Positions 1 to 6,346 of a DNA stretch of 9,178 nt are shown piece by piece (the first letter of the stretch is position 1; each line of letters begins with the position of its first letter). The DNA is taken from NCBI GenBank assembly GCA_004562765.1, contig SFRL01000079.1:1-9178 (forward strand), given 5' to 3'. Under the pieces are notes generated by a model. The model was not told the DNA's origin, did no database searches, and saw nothing but the letters and a program-made list of their open reading frames with translations. This stretch comes from a bacterium. GTDB lineage: Bacteria > Bacillota > Clostridia > Lachnospirales > Lachnospiraceae. The position numbers and the translations under genes were made by a program.

Positions 1-125
1 CTGACCAGCTCTACACCGTTCTGCAGCTGTTCTCCGGAACGTACACCCATCACATAATGTACGCCGCCCCAGACAGCTGCCGCGATCGCCAACACCAGAA
101 CACACCTATAAATGAATTTTGCCAT
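1..125 (-). CDS. N-terminal fragment of a membrane-anchored or secreted protein, unidentified
   Basis: This is the first 41 codons of a gene that runs off the left edge. The protein begins MAKFIYR, then a hydrophobic stretch of about 20 residues (roughly 8-27), followed by a more polar segment containing RSGEQLQNG. That pattern fits an uncleaved signal anchor or a signal peptide. I do not recognise the family. An AGGAG at 136-140 precedes it; the ATG at 125 is 10 bases away, while an in-frame ATG at 131 is only 4 bases away, so 125 is preferred but not certain. It lies 52 bp after the S-component gene on the same strand, with no terminator between them, so it may be the last visible gene of the same transcript. 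The initiation region can fold into a hairpin (121-164). Confidence 0.6.
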   Translation of the reverse strand, partial: MAKFIYRCVLVLAIAAAVWGGVHYVMGVRSGEQLQNGVELV

Positions 126-164
126 ATACATCACACTCCTTTTTGAGAAGCATGTGCATATGGC
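121..164 (-). promoter_or_regulatory. Possible hairpin covering a ribosome binding site and start codon
   Basis: GCCATAT at 121-127 and ATATGGC at 158-164 are perfect 7-bp inverted repeats. On the minus-strand RNA the 3' arm contains the ATG of the leftmost gene, and the AGGAG Shine-Dalgarno sits in the enclosed region. Short inner pairings (CACA with TGTG, CTC with GAG) could extend it. This could lower translation of the downstream gene. It is seen only as complementarity, and a 30-base loop region makes it a weak case. Confidence 0.3.
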
Positions 165-177
165 AAAAAATTATACG

Positions 178-789
178 TTATACATTTTTCAAAGCAGCCA
201 TTAATGCTCTTGTGATGGCACTACCCACAACAAAGCACAACAGTGCCTCGACCAGTCCATTGATTCCCACGAATCCCAGCACAAACAAAAACGGATTTGC
301 AGCGCCGAGCATACTCACAAAGCCCTGAATGTAATCTGTCTGATAGAAGAAGATCACAATACAGCTCATGAAAAATAATGTGTTCATAAACGGACAGCAT
401 AAATTGGCAACGACTGTATTCAGTGACTTATTCCGGGAAATCTTTTTCATTCCCTGATAGATCAGGCCTGTCAACCACCCCAACAGCGTGCGTGTCACCA
501 CGCATGTGATAAAGGTTTTCACCGGACTGATGGAAAGCAGCATTGCTCCAAAGGGGCTCATGCCAAAACACTGAATAAAACTGGTGATCCCAAATACCGC
601 GCCGAGGATCATACCGCCAACCGGACCGAGAATCACGGCTCCGACTGCTACCGGAATGACGATCAATGTGATCTCCAGTCCTCCGGTACGAATGTAACCA
701 AGCGGCGTAAATGCAAGGATCAATACGATCGCAGTAAGCATTGCGATCTCAACCATCCAGGTCGTCTTTGATTTTCTTTCACTCATCAT
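178..789 (-). CDS. ECF-type transporter substrate-binding (S) component, substrate unknown
   Basis: This is a 203-residue, strongly hydrophobic protein with about six membrane segments (approximately 13-31, 38-55, 57-74, 90-112, 124-148, 165-195). The segment GAVILGPVGGMILGAVFG (50-67) is typical of the ECF S-component family (PF12822-like). S components bind a vitamin or cofactor precursor in the membrane and work with the EcfA/A'/T energising module, which is not encoded here. The start codon (ATG ATG at 789/786) is only 7 bases after the etfA stop and has no clear Shine-Dalgarno, so translation is probably coupled to etfA. Placement at the end of a CoA-dependent pathway makes a CoA precursor such as pantothenate an attractive substrate, but that is inference from position only. 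Riboflavin, another relevant cofactor because Bcd and Etf are flavoproteins, is an alternative. Confidence 0.8.
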   Translation of the reverse strand: MMSERKSKTTWMVEIAMLTAIVLILAFTPLGYIRTGGLEITLIVIPVAVGAVILGPVGGMILGAVFGITSFIQCFGMSPFGAMLLSISPVKTFITCVVTRTLLGWLTGLIYQGMKKISRNKSLNTVVANLCCPFMNTLFFMSCIVIFFYQTDYIQGFVSMLGAANPFLFVLGFVGINGLVEALLCFVVGSAITRALMAALKNV

Positions 790-796
790 CGTTCAA

Positions 797-1846
797 TTAT
801 TTTGCAGCTGCGTTTGCTTTGATCGCTTCAGTCAGAGCAGGAACGATCTTGTTCAGATCTCCTACGATACCGTAATCAGCTACATCAAAGATCGGAGCAT
901 CTGCATCCTTGTTGATCGCGATGATCAGGTCAGACTCTTCCATACCGGCTACGTGCTGGATCGCGCCTGAGATGCCGATTGCAAAGTATACGTTCGGACG
1001 AACGGTCTTTCCGGTCTGTCCTACCTGATAATCCTGTGCTTTCCAGCCGTTCTCAACAACGGCACGTGAGCAGCTTACCATTCCGCCGAGAGCCTCTGCC
1101 AGATCGTCTAACATCTTGAAGTTCTCTGCACTGCCGACTCCACGTCCACCGGATACAAGGATCTTAGCATCCATGATGTTCTGAACCTGTCCGACTGCCT
1201 TAACAACTTCCTGGATCTCCACATATCTGTTGTTGGGAGTGAATCCGGGGTTGTACTCGATGATCTCTGCCTTTGCGCCGGGGATCGGATCGATCTTCTG
1301 CATAACGCCGGGACGAACGGTAGCCATCTGCGGTCTGTTGTCCGGACATGCGATCGTAGCGATCGTGTTTCCACCAAATGCAGGACGGGTCATCAGTAAC
1401 TGGTTGTGCTTCTGCTCATCCTCTTTACCGGGAGTAGCTACAAGCGGAAAATCACCGATCTCAAGAACGGTACAGTCTGCAGTCAGACCGGTTGCAACTC
1501 TTGCAGATACGGTAGGTCCAAGATCACGTCCGATAGCGGTTGCACCAACTAACATGATCTCAGGCTTATACTCATTGATGACAGATGCCAGTGCGTGTGC
1601 GTAAGGCTCTGTTCTGTAGGTCTCCAGTTCGGGATCGTCTACTACGATCACCTTGTCTGCGCCATACTCAGCCAGCTTATCGCATAATCCCTTAACGTTT
1701 GATCCAAGAAGGACTGCAGTAACGTCGGTTCCTAAATCTGCTGCCAGCTCTTTTCCTTTTCCGAGCAGCTCAAAAGCGATGGAGCTGATCTCGTTGTCTA
1801 CCTGCTGTGCGTAGATATATACGCCCTTATATTCTTCTAAACCCAT
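797..1846 (-). CDS. etfA: Electron transfer flavoprotein alpha subunit
   Basis: EtfA forms a heterodimer with EtfB and passes electrons to butyryl-CoA dehydrogenase in the cytoplasm. The N-terminal half (about 1-200) is an adenine-nucleotide-alpha-hydrolase-like domain. The C-terminal half carries the FAD-binding signature: SGGRGVGS, then SRAVVENGW, QVGQTGKTVRP, GISGAIQHVAGM, and DYGIVGD near the end. At 349 residues it matches the usual length of clostridial Bcd-associated EtfA without an added ferredoxin domain. I chose the ATG at 1846 (MGLEEYKG) because AAGGTGGTGA just upstream matches the anti-Shine-Dalgarno at 9 of 10 bases; an upstream GTG at 1861 would add five residues and overlap that site. 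It follows etfB almost directly and shares its transcript. In the clostridial Bcd-Etf system this complex couples crotonyl-CoA reduction to ferredoxin reduction; bifurcation here is inferred from family and operon. Confidence 0.96.
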   Translation of the reverse strand: MGLEEYKGVYIYAQQVDNEISSIAFELLGKGKELAADLGTDVTAVLLGSNVKGLCDKLAEYGADKVIVVDDPELETYRTEPYAHALASVINEYKPEIMLVGATAIGRDLGPTVSARVATGLTADCTVLEIGDFPLVATPGKEDEQKHNQLLMTRPAFGGNTIATIACPDNRPQMATVRPGVMQKIDPIPGAKAEIIEYNPGFTPNNRYVEIQEVVKAVGQVQNIMDAKILVSGGRGVGSAENFKMLDDLAEALGGMVSCSRAVVENGWKAQDYQVGQTGKTVRPNVYFAIGISGAIQHVAGMEESDLIIAINKDADAPIFDVADYGIVGDLNKIVPALTEAIKANAAAK

Positions 1847-1866
1847 TTTTACTTTCACCACCTTTA

Positions 1867-2649
1867 TTAGATAACGTGTTTCTCGGTTAATTTGCTCATG
1901 ATATAGTTAACTGACTCTGTCGGGTCAAGATTTACCTTCTCGCCTGCGCCCTTACGAACCTTGTCGGAAGCCTTTGCGATCTTGGTCGGTGATCCCTTCA
2001 GACCTAAGTTGGAGTCGTCGACATCCTTTAAGTCAGGTCTGCCCCATACAGTAACCTCTTTCTCATAAGCGTCAAAGATTCCGCCGGGAGTCATGTATCT
2101 GGGAGTGTTCAGCTCAGATAATGCAGTGATCAGGCAGGGCATCTTTGCCTTCAGCATGTGATATCTGTCCTCATACTGACGCTTTACGATCACGCTGTCG
2201 CCATCGATCTTGATATCCTCTGCGTAGGAGATCACGGGAAGTCCTAAATGCTCAGCGATCTGAGGACCAACCTGAGCGGTATCACCGTCGATCGCCTGAC
2301 GTCCGGTAATGATCAGATCATAATCGATGTTGCGAAGTGCGCCTGCGATAGTAGTAGAGGTAGCCCATGTATCAGCTCCGCCTAATACTCTGTCGGTTAC
2401 AAGGATCGCATTGTCTGCGCCCATAGCCAGTGCCTCACGAAGTACATCGTCAGCCTTGGGAAGACCCATGGTCAGTACGGTAACTTCTGCGCCGTTCTGC
2501 TCTTTGATTCTAAGTGCTGCCTCTAATCCGGCTTTGTCATCCGGATTCATGATTGCAAGCATAGCTGCTCTATCAAGTGTTCCGTCAGGGTTAAACTTTA
2601 CGCCGCCCTTGGTATCGGGAACCTGTTTAATACATACTACGATTTTCAT
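1867..2649 (-). CDS. etfB: Electron transfer flavoprotein beta subunit
   Basis: This is a 260-residue EtfB. The N-terminus reads KIVVCIKQVPDT, the family hallmark, and GRQAIDGDTAQVGPQ (around residues 116-130) is the conserved nucleotide-binding loop seen in Etf beta subunits, including the bifurcating ones. In the clostridial Bcd-EtfAB complex the beta-subunit FAD accepts the hydride from NADH and splits the pair between ferredoxin and Bcd. An AAAGGAG lies 10 bases upstream of the ATG. The gene sits 39 bp after bcd with no terminator between, in the standard bcd-etfB-etfA order. The EtfB identification is firm; its bifurcating behaviour is inferred from the association with bcd. Confidence 0.96.
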   Translation of the reverse strand: MKIVVCIKQVPDTKGGVKFNPDGTLDRAAMLAIMNPDDKAGLEAALRIKEQNGAEVTVLTMGLPKADDVLREALAMGADNAILVTDRVLGGADTWATSTTIAGALRNIDYDLIITGRQAIDGDTAQVGPQIAEHLGLPVISYAEDIKIDGDSVIVKRQYEDRYHMLKAKMPCLITALSELNTPRYMTPGGIFDAYEKEVTVWGRPDLKDVDDSNLGLKGSPTKIAKASDKVRKGAGEKVNLDPTESVNYIMSKLTEKHVI

Positions 2650-2688
2650 GTATTTTTTTCTCCTTTATTAGATTTTAGACAAATACGA

Positions 2689-3843
2689 CTACTTAAGCAG
2701 TGCGCCGGAAATGACCATACGCTGAACCTCTGAGGTTCCCTCGTAGATCTCTGTGATCTTTGCATCACGCATCATACGCTCTACGTCGTACTCTCTGATA
2801 TATCCGTATCCACCGAATAACTGTACACACTCGGTCGTTACAGCCATTGCGGTCTCAGCAGCAAATAACTTAGCCTTTGCAGCCTCAACAGAGTAAACCT
2901 TCTGGGTCTCCTTAGCCTTTGCAGCTCTGTATACAAGGAACTTTGCAGCGTCAATTCTTGCAGCCATGTCAGCCAGCTTGAACTGTGTATTCTGCTGTGC
3001 AGCGATCGCACGACCGAACTGCTTTCTCTCCTTGGTGTACTCGATGGTGCGCTCTAATGCGCCCTCTGCGATACCAAGTGCCTGTGCAGCGATACCGATA
3101 CGTCCACCGTCCAGTGTGTGCATTGCGATCGGGAAGCCCTTTCCTTCGGGTCCGAGTAATGCATCCTTCGGAATTCTGCAATCCTCGAAGATCAGCTCGT
3201 AAGTAGATGATCCGCGGATACCCATCTTCTTCTCTTTTGTACCGAAAGAGAATCCCGGAGCGCCCTTCTCAACGATAAATGCAGAGAAGTTTTTCTTCTT
3301 GCGGCCCTTCTTATCCTCAGTGATGCTGGTGATCGCGATGACGATATAAACGTCTGCAACCTTACCGTTTGTAATGAAGCACTTAGATCCGTTCAGCACC
3401 CACTCATCGCCGTCTAATACAGCCTTTGTCTGTGCACCCTGTGCATCAGTACCTGCGCCGGGCTCGGTCAGTGCGAATGCACCAAGCTTCTTGCCGGTTG
3501 CAAGATCAGGAACATATTTCTGCTTCTGCTCCTCGGTACCGTAGGTCATGATCGGATCGATACACAGTGAAGTATGTGCAGATACGATAACACCTGTAGT
3601 TCCGCAAACCTTTGACAACTCCTCAACACACATTACATATGTAAGGGGATCGCAGCCCTGTCCGCCGTACTCCTTCGGAACGGGGATACCCAAAAATCCA
3701 TATTTACCCATCTTTGCAACAGTCTCAGCGGGGAACGCTTCGGTCTCGTCTGTCTCCTGTGCAAGGGGCTTTACTTCTGTCTCAGCGAACTCTTTGAATA
3801 AAGAGCGTGCCATTTCATGCTTTTTGTCTAAAGAAAAGTCCAT
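2689..3843 (-). CDS. bcd: Butyryl-CoA dehydrogenase (short-chain acyl-CoA dehydrogenase)
   Basis: Bcd reduces crotonyl-CoA to butyryl-CoA using electrons delivered by EtfAB. The 384-residue protein has the acyl-CoA dehydrogenase domain order: an N-terminal helical domain, the beta-domain motif ALTEPGAGTDAQG (124-136) that contacts FAD and substrate, and the C-terminal helical domain with QLFGGYGYIREYDVER. The catalytic base is visible as Glu368 in IYEGTSEVQR, the position used by short-chain and medium-chain enzymes. AAGGAG lies 8 bases upstream of the ATG. It is preceded by a 71-bp gap containing a strong hairpin, and followed by etfB. Length and motifs are those of clostridial Bcd; with etfBA beside it the assignment is secure, although the acyl chain preference is not directly visible. 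Confidence 0.96.
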   Translation of the reverse strand: MDFSLDKKHEMARSLFKEFAETEVKPLAQETDETEAFPAETVAKMGKYGFLGIPVPKEYGGQGCDPLTYVMCVEELSKVCGTTGVIVSAHTSLCIDPIMTYGTEEQKQKYVPDLATGKKLGAFALTEPGAGTDAQGAQTKAVLDGDEWVLNGSKCFITNGKVADVYIVIAITSITEDKKGRKKKNFSAFIVEKGAPGFSFGTKEKKMGIRGSSTYELIFEDCRIPKDALLGPEGKGFPIAMHTLDGGRIGIAAQALGIAEGALERTIEYTKERKQFGRAIAAQQNTQFKLADMAARIDAAKFLVYRAAKAKETQKVYSVEAAKAKLFAAETAMAVTTECVQLFGGYGYIREYDVERMMRDAKITEIYEGTSEVQRMVISGALLK

Positions 3844-3867
3844 GATTTACACTCCTTTGAATTTTTT

Positions 3868-3873
3868 ATTATA
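3868..3873 (-). promoter_or_regulatory. Possible -10 hexamer upstream of bcd
   Basis: On the minus strand a perfect TATAAT lies 24 bases upstream of the bcd ATG. No convincing -35 hexamer is found at 16-18 bp, where the hairpin stem sits, and there is no TGn extension. It might allow a minor internal promoter that boosts bcd-etfBA, or be chance in an AT-rich spacer. Confidence 0.2.
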
Positions 3874-3875
3874 AG

Positions 3876-3910
3876 TGGGCTTCCGGCACACGGAAGCCCA
3901 ATATTTTTTT
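3876..3910 (+). terminator. Terminator-shaped hairpin between hbd and bcd, pointing against the operon
   Basis: A perfect 10-bp stem (TGGGCTTCCG at 3876-3885 with CGGAAGCCCA at 3891-3900) encloses a GCACA loop and is followed on the plus strand by AATA-type sequence and a seven-T run (3904-3910). That is a canonical intrinsic terminator for plus-strand transcription. On the minus strand, in which the operon is transcribed, the hairpin is preceded by the A-run and followed by ACTTATAAT, with no T-run, so it should not stop hbd-bcd read-through. It could end antisense transcripts or act as an RNA-stability or processing hairpin in the operon mRNA. Confidence 0.6.
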
Positions 3911-3914
3911 AATA

Positions 3915-4787
3915 TTAGATAGCATCAACCGGGGTCTTTGTGCGATCAGCGTTGTATACATAGAATCCCTTGCCGCTCTTTGCACCAAGGTTGCCGCCGC
4001 GAACCATCTTGCGGATCAGCGGACATGCACGATACTTGCTGTCACCGGTCTCGTTGTAGAGAACGTCCATGATAGCCAGGCAGATATCCAGTCCGATAAA
4101 GTCACCTAACTCCAAGGGTCCCATCGGATGATTTGCACCGAGCTTCATAGCGGTATCGATACCTGCGATATCAGAAACACCTTCCATCTTGATGAAAGCT
4201 GCCTCGTTGATCATCGGGATCAGGATACGGTTTACAACGAAGCCTGCTGCCTCGTTAACCTGTACCGGAGACTTTCCGATCTCAACGGAGATCTTCTTGA
4301 TCGCCTCAACGGTCTCAGCGGGAGTGTTCACACCTGCGATCACCTCGATGAGTTTCATACGGTCTGCAGGATTGAAGAAGTGCATACCAATCATCGGACG
4401 GGTCAGGCCGTTTCCGATCTCTGTGATGGAAAGGCTGGAGGTGTTGGATGCGAAGATGCACTCAGGCTTTGCGATCTTGTCAAGCTCAGCAAAAGTGGTC
4501 TTCTTAACTTCCATATTCTCAAATGCTGCCTCTACGATCAGATCGCAGTCTGCGCATAAGTTCTCCTTTAAGCCGGGAGTGATCTTTGCAAGGATGCCGT
4601 CAACAGCTTCCTGTGTCATTTTTCCTTTTTCAACTAATCTTGCATAGCCTTTAGCGATCTTGTCCTTACCGCCCTCAGCCCACTCCTGCTTGATATCGCA
4701 GAGTGCTACTTCATATCCGTCAACCTGAGCAAATGCCTTTGCAATGCCCTGTCCCATGGTACCTGCACCAATAACGCCTACCTTCAT
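3915..4787 (-). CDS. hbd: 3-hydroxybutyryl-CoA dehydrogenase
   Basis: Hbd reduces acetoacetyl-CoA to (S)-3-hydroxybutyryl-CoA in the cytoplasm. The N-terminal Rossmann domain starts with VGVIGAGTMGQGIA (glycines of GAGTMG at 7-12). Asp31 at the end of the second strand suggests preference for NAD(H). The catalytic pair is visible as His136 in GMHFFNP and Glu148 in LIEVI, with the Ser/Asn of SNTSS at 114-118. The C-terminal dimerisation domain begins near AAGFVVNRIL and ends with GKGFYVY. The length of 290 residues is close to the usual 280-290 of the clostridial enzyme. AGGAGG lies 10 bases before the ATG. It lies between thl and bcd; a 197-bp structured gap separates it from thl, where many related operons carry crt. 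Confidence 0.96.
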   Translation of the reverse strand: MKVGVIGAGTMGQGIAKAFAQVDGYEVALCDIKQEWAEGGKDKIAKGYARLVEKGKMTQEAVDGILAKITPGLKENLCADCDLIVEAAFENMEVKKTTFAELDKIAKPECIFASNTSSLSITEIGNGLTRPMIGMHFFNPADRMKLIEVIAGVNTPAETVEAIKKISVEIGKSPVQVNEAAGFVVNRILIPMINEAAFIKMEGVSDIAGIDTAMKLGANHPMGPLELGDFIGLDICLAIMDVLYNETGDSKYRACPLIRKMVRGGNLGAKSGKGFYVYNADRTKTPVDAI

Positions 4788-4827
4788 TGTGATAGATCCT
4801 CCTTAATTTTTATCTTTATTCTCATAC

Positions 4828-4985
4828 AGAACCCACGGATTGCTCCATGCTTCGCATTCCCGCAATCCTATGTACATTCGTAATCCGCCTTATCAGGCTA
4901 CTTACTCATGTCCATGAACGTTTCTAATGCTCAGATAACTCTGCAGATAAATCTGCTCGTTATCTTCCCATTGAAACTGGGTTCT
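4828..4985. repeat. 158-bp nested inverted-repeat element filling the thl-hbd gap
   Basis: Perfect 8-bp terminal inverted repeats (AGAACCCA at 4828-4835, TGGGTTCT at 4978-4985) enclose several hairpins. At one end, GGATTGC (4837-4843) pairs with GCAATCC (4862-4868) around an inner ATGC/GCAT stem. In the middle are GCCT/AGGC (4887-4898) and TCAT/ATGA (4906-4917). At the other end, 4920-4977 forms a 58-base imperfect hairpin with four paired blocks: GTTTC/GAAAC, AATG/CATT, AGATAAC/GTTATCT and GCAGA/TCTGC. The end hairpins abut the terminal repeats. The trinucleotide TAC flanks both ends (4825-4827 and 4986-4988), compatible with a 3-bp target duplication. There is no T-run, so it is not a terminator. 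It may be a MITE-like or REP-like repeat, or a structured part of the operon mRNA. Confidence 0.6.
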
Positions 4986-6178
4986 TACTGCTCATATTTC
5001 TCAACGATCGTAGAGCAGCCCATTCCGCCACCGATACATAAGGTAGCAAGACCTCTCTTCACGTCGTCTCTTCTCTTCATCTCGTGTAACAGAGTTACTA
5101 AGATACGGCAGCCAGATGCTCCTACGGGATGTCCGAGAGCGATCGCTCCACCGTTTACGTTCACCTTGCTCATATCGAAGTTCAGATCTCTTGCTACTGC
5201 GATAGACTGAGCTGCGAATGCCTCGTTTGCCTCTACCAGATCGATGTCGTCGATGGTAAGACCGGTCTTTGCAAATACCTTTCTGGTAGATGCTACAGGT
5301 CCAACACCCATGATCTCGGGCTCAACGCCGCCAAGTGCGCCTGCTACCCATGTAGCCATAGGGGTGATGCCTAACTCTTTTGCCTTCTCCTCGCTCATAA
5401 CAACGACTGCTGCTGCACCATCATTGATACCGGAAGCGTTACCTGCGGTAACAAGTCCGCCCTGCTTTCCTGAGCAGCACTTTAAGTTTGCAAGAGACTC
5501 TGCGGTAGTTCCCGGACGAGGTCCCTCATCCTTAACGAAGTCAACGATCTCCTTCTTAACCTTAACCGGTACGGGAACGATCTCATCGTCGAACTTGCCT
5601 GCTGCAATAGCTGCCTCACACTTCTGCTGGCTGTTTGCAGAGAACTGATCCAGCTCCTCACGGGTGATGCCGTACTTGTCACATACGTTCTCAGCAGTGA
5701 TCATCATGTGATACTGATTGAAAGCGTCCGTCAGTGCATCGTTTACCATGGTATCGATGATGGTCGCATTGTTCATACGATATCCGAAACGAGCCTTGGT
5801 CATAGCGTAGGGAGCCATTGACATGTTCTCCATACCACCTGCAACAACGATATCAGACTGTCCGGAAAGGATCTGAGCTGCTGCCTCGTTGACACACTTC
5901 AGACCGGAACCGCATACAACGTTTAATGTAACTGCGGGTACCTCGATCGGTAAACCTGCCTTGATGGATGCCTGACGTGCTACGTTCTGTCCCTGAGCTG
6001 CCTGGATAACACAACCCATAAGTACTTCGTCAACCTGCTCAGGCTTTACACCTGCTCTCTTGATTGCCTCTTTGATTACGATTGCACCTAACTCTGCTGC
6101 GGGAGTGTTGCTTAATGCGCCACCCATCTTGCCGATTGCGGTACGGCATGCTGATGCGATTACTACTTTGTTTGCCAT
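4985..6178 (-). CDS. thl: Acetyl-CoA acetyltransferase (biosynthetic thiolase)
   Basis: This enzyme condenses two acetyl-CoA to acetoacetyl-CoA, the first committed step of butyrate formation. The 397-residue protein has the two-lobed thiolase fold. The nucleophile is Cys89 in NVVCGSGLKCV, the conserved NEAFA motif contributes to the active site, His350 lies in GHPVGASG, and the second catalytic cysteine is Cys381 in LCIGGGMG. An AAAGGAG at 6187-6193 is 8 bases from the ATG. It is the first gene of the operon, with a sigma-A promoter and a Rex-like operator upstream. The final base of the stop codon coincides with the end of the 158-bp inverted-repeat element. Some authors use the symbol atoB or thlA for this family. 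Confidence 0.96.
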   Translation of the reverse strand: MANKVVIASACRTAIGKMGGALSNTPAAELGAIVIKEAIKRAGVKPEQVDEVLMGCVIQAAQGQNVARQASIKAGLPIEVPAVTLNVVCGSGLKCVNEAAAQILSGQSDIVVAGGMENMSMAPYAMTKARFGYRMNNATIIDTMVNDALTDAFNQYHMMITAENVCDKYGITREELDQFSANSQQKCEAAIAAGKFDDEIVPVPVKVKKEIVDFVKDEGPRPGTTAESLANLKCCSGKQGGLVTAGNASGINDGAAAVVVMSEEKAKELGITPMATWVAGALGGVEPEIMGVGPVASTRKVFAKTGLTIDDIDLVEANEAFAAQSIAVARDLNFDMSKVNVNGGAIALGHPVGASGCRILVTLLHEMKRRDDVKRGLATLCIGGGMGCSTIVEKYEQ

Positions 6179-6206
6179 TGTTTCGTCTCCTTTTCTTTTT
6201 TATTGG

Positions 6207-6224
6207 CTGTTAATTTTTTAACAA
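6207..6224 (-). promoter_or_regulatory. Rex (redox-sensing repressor) operator in the thl leader
   Basis: On the minus strand the sequence is TTGTTAA-AAAA-TTAACAG, which matches the published clostridial Rex consensus TTGTTAANNNNTTAACAA at all but the last base. Rex represses fermentation genes when NADH/NAD+ is low and leaves DNA when NADH binds. It is known to control butyrate-pathway genes in clostridia. The site lies about 38-55 bases downstream of the predicted start of transcription and 14 bases before the thl ribosome binding site, so repression would be by roadblock unless another promoter overlaps it. Confidence 0.75.
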
Positions 6225-6267
6225 TCTAAGTTAAAATAAAATGCTCTTTCGAGCCGCTTGTAGGTAG

Positions 6268-6296
6268 ATTGTACCATGAAAGCGGTTCATTTGCAA
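6268..6296 (-). promoter_or_regulatory. Sigma-A promoter of the thl-hbd-bcd-etfBA operon
   Basis: On the minus strand, TTGCAA (6291-6296) is separated by exactly 17 bp from TACAAT (6268-6273), with a TGG extension just before the -10. Start of transcription is expected near 6261, giving a leader of about 80 bases to the thl ATG. The spacer contains the dyad ATGAA-N5-TTCAT (6275-6289). The promoter lies between the hydrolase stop and thl, so the operon has its own start even if read-through from the hydrolase occurs. Confidence 0.75.
6275..6289. promoter_or_regulatory. Dyad in the thl promoter spacer, cre-like but one base short
   Basis: ATGAA-CCGCT-TTCAT on the minus strand is a perfect 5-bp inverted repeat lying wholly between the -35 and -10. 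It contains TGAACCGCTTTCA, which fits the CcpA consensus TGWAANCGNTNWCA except for one missing base in the left half. It could be an operator for a catabolite or other repressor; the altered spacing makes true CcpA binding doubtful. Confidence 0.35.
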
Positions 6297-6346
6297 CTAA
6301 AATCATAAATATTTACTAAATGATCTTCATAATTTACTTTTACTTC

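Noticed and set aside
1108..1377. Minus-strand ORF inside etfA, and similar ORFs inside bcd, hbd, thl and the hydrolase on either strand
   Set aside because: All lie within strongly supported genes in other frames, lack ribosome binding sites, and show low-complexity shadow translations.
4788..4984. Remnant of a crt gene in the thl-hbd gap
   Set aside because: I translated the minus-strand frames and found only short stretches with stops and no crotonase-like motif. The palindromic structure explains the gap better.
4908..5210. A 100-codon plus-strand ORF running from the thl-hbd gap into thl
   Set aside because: It overlaps thl antisense, has no ribosome binding site, and its protein has no recognisable features. 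The 5' part is the inverted-repeat element.
6230..6256. Attenuator in the thl leader (GCTC-GAAA-GAGC followed by T-rich sequence)
   Set aside because: The stem is only 4 bp and the T-rich tail is interrupted, too weak to call a terminator.
6301..6346. Terminator for the hydrolase gene (ATCAT/ATGAT dyad followed by TTTT)
   Set aside because: The stem is 5 bp and AT-rich with a long loop. Not convincing; read-through into thl cannot be excluded.
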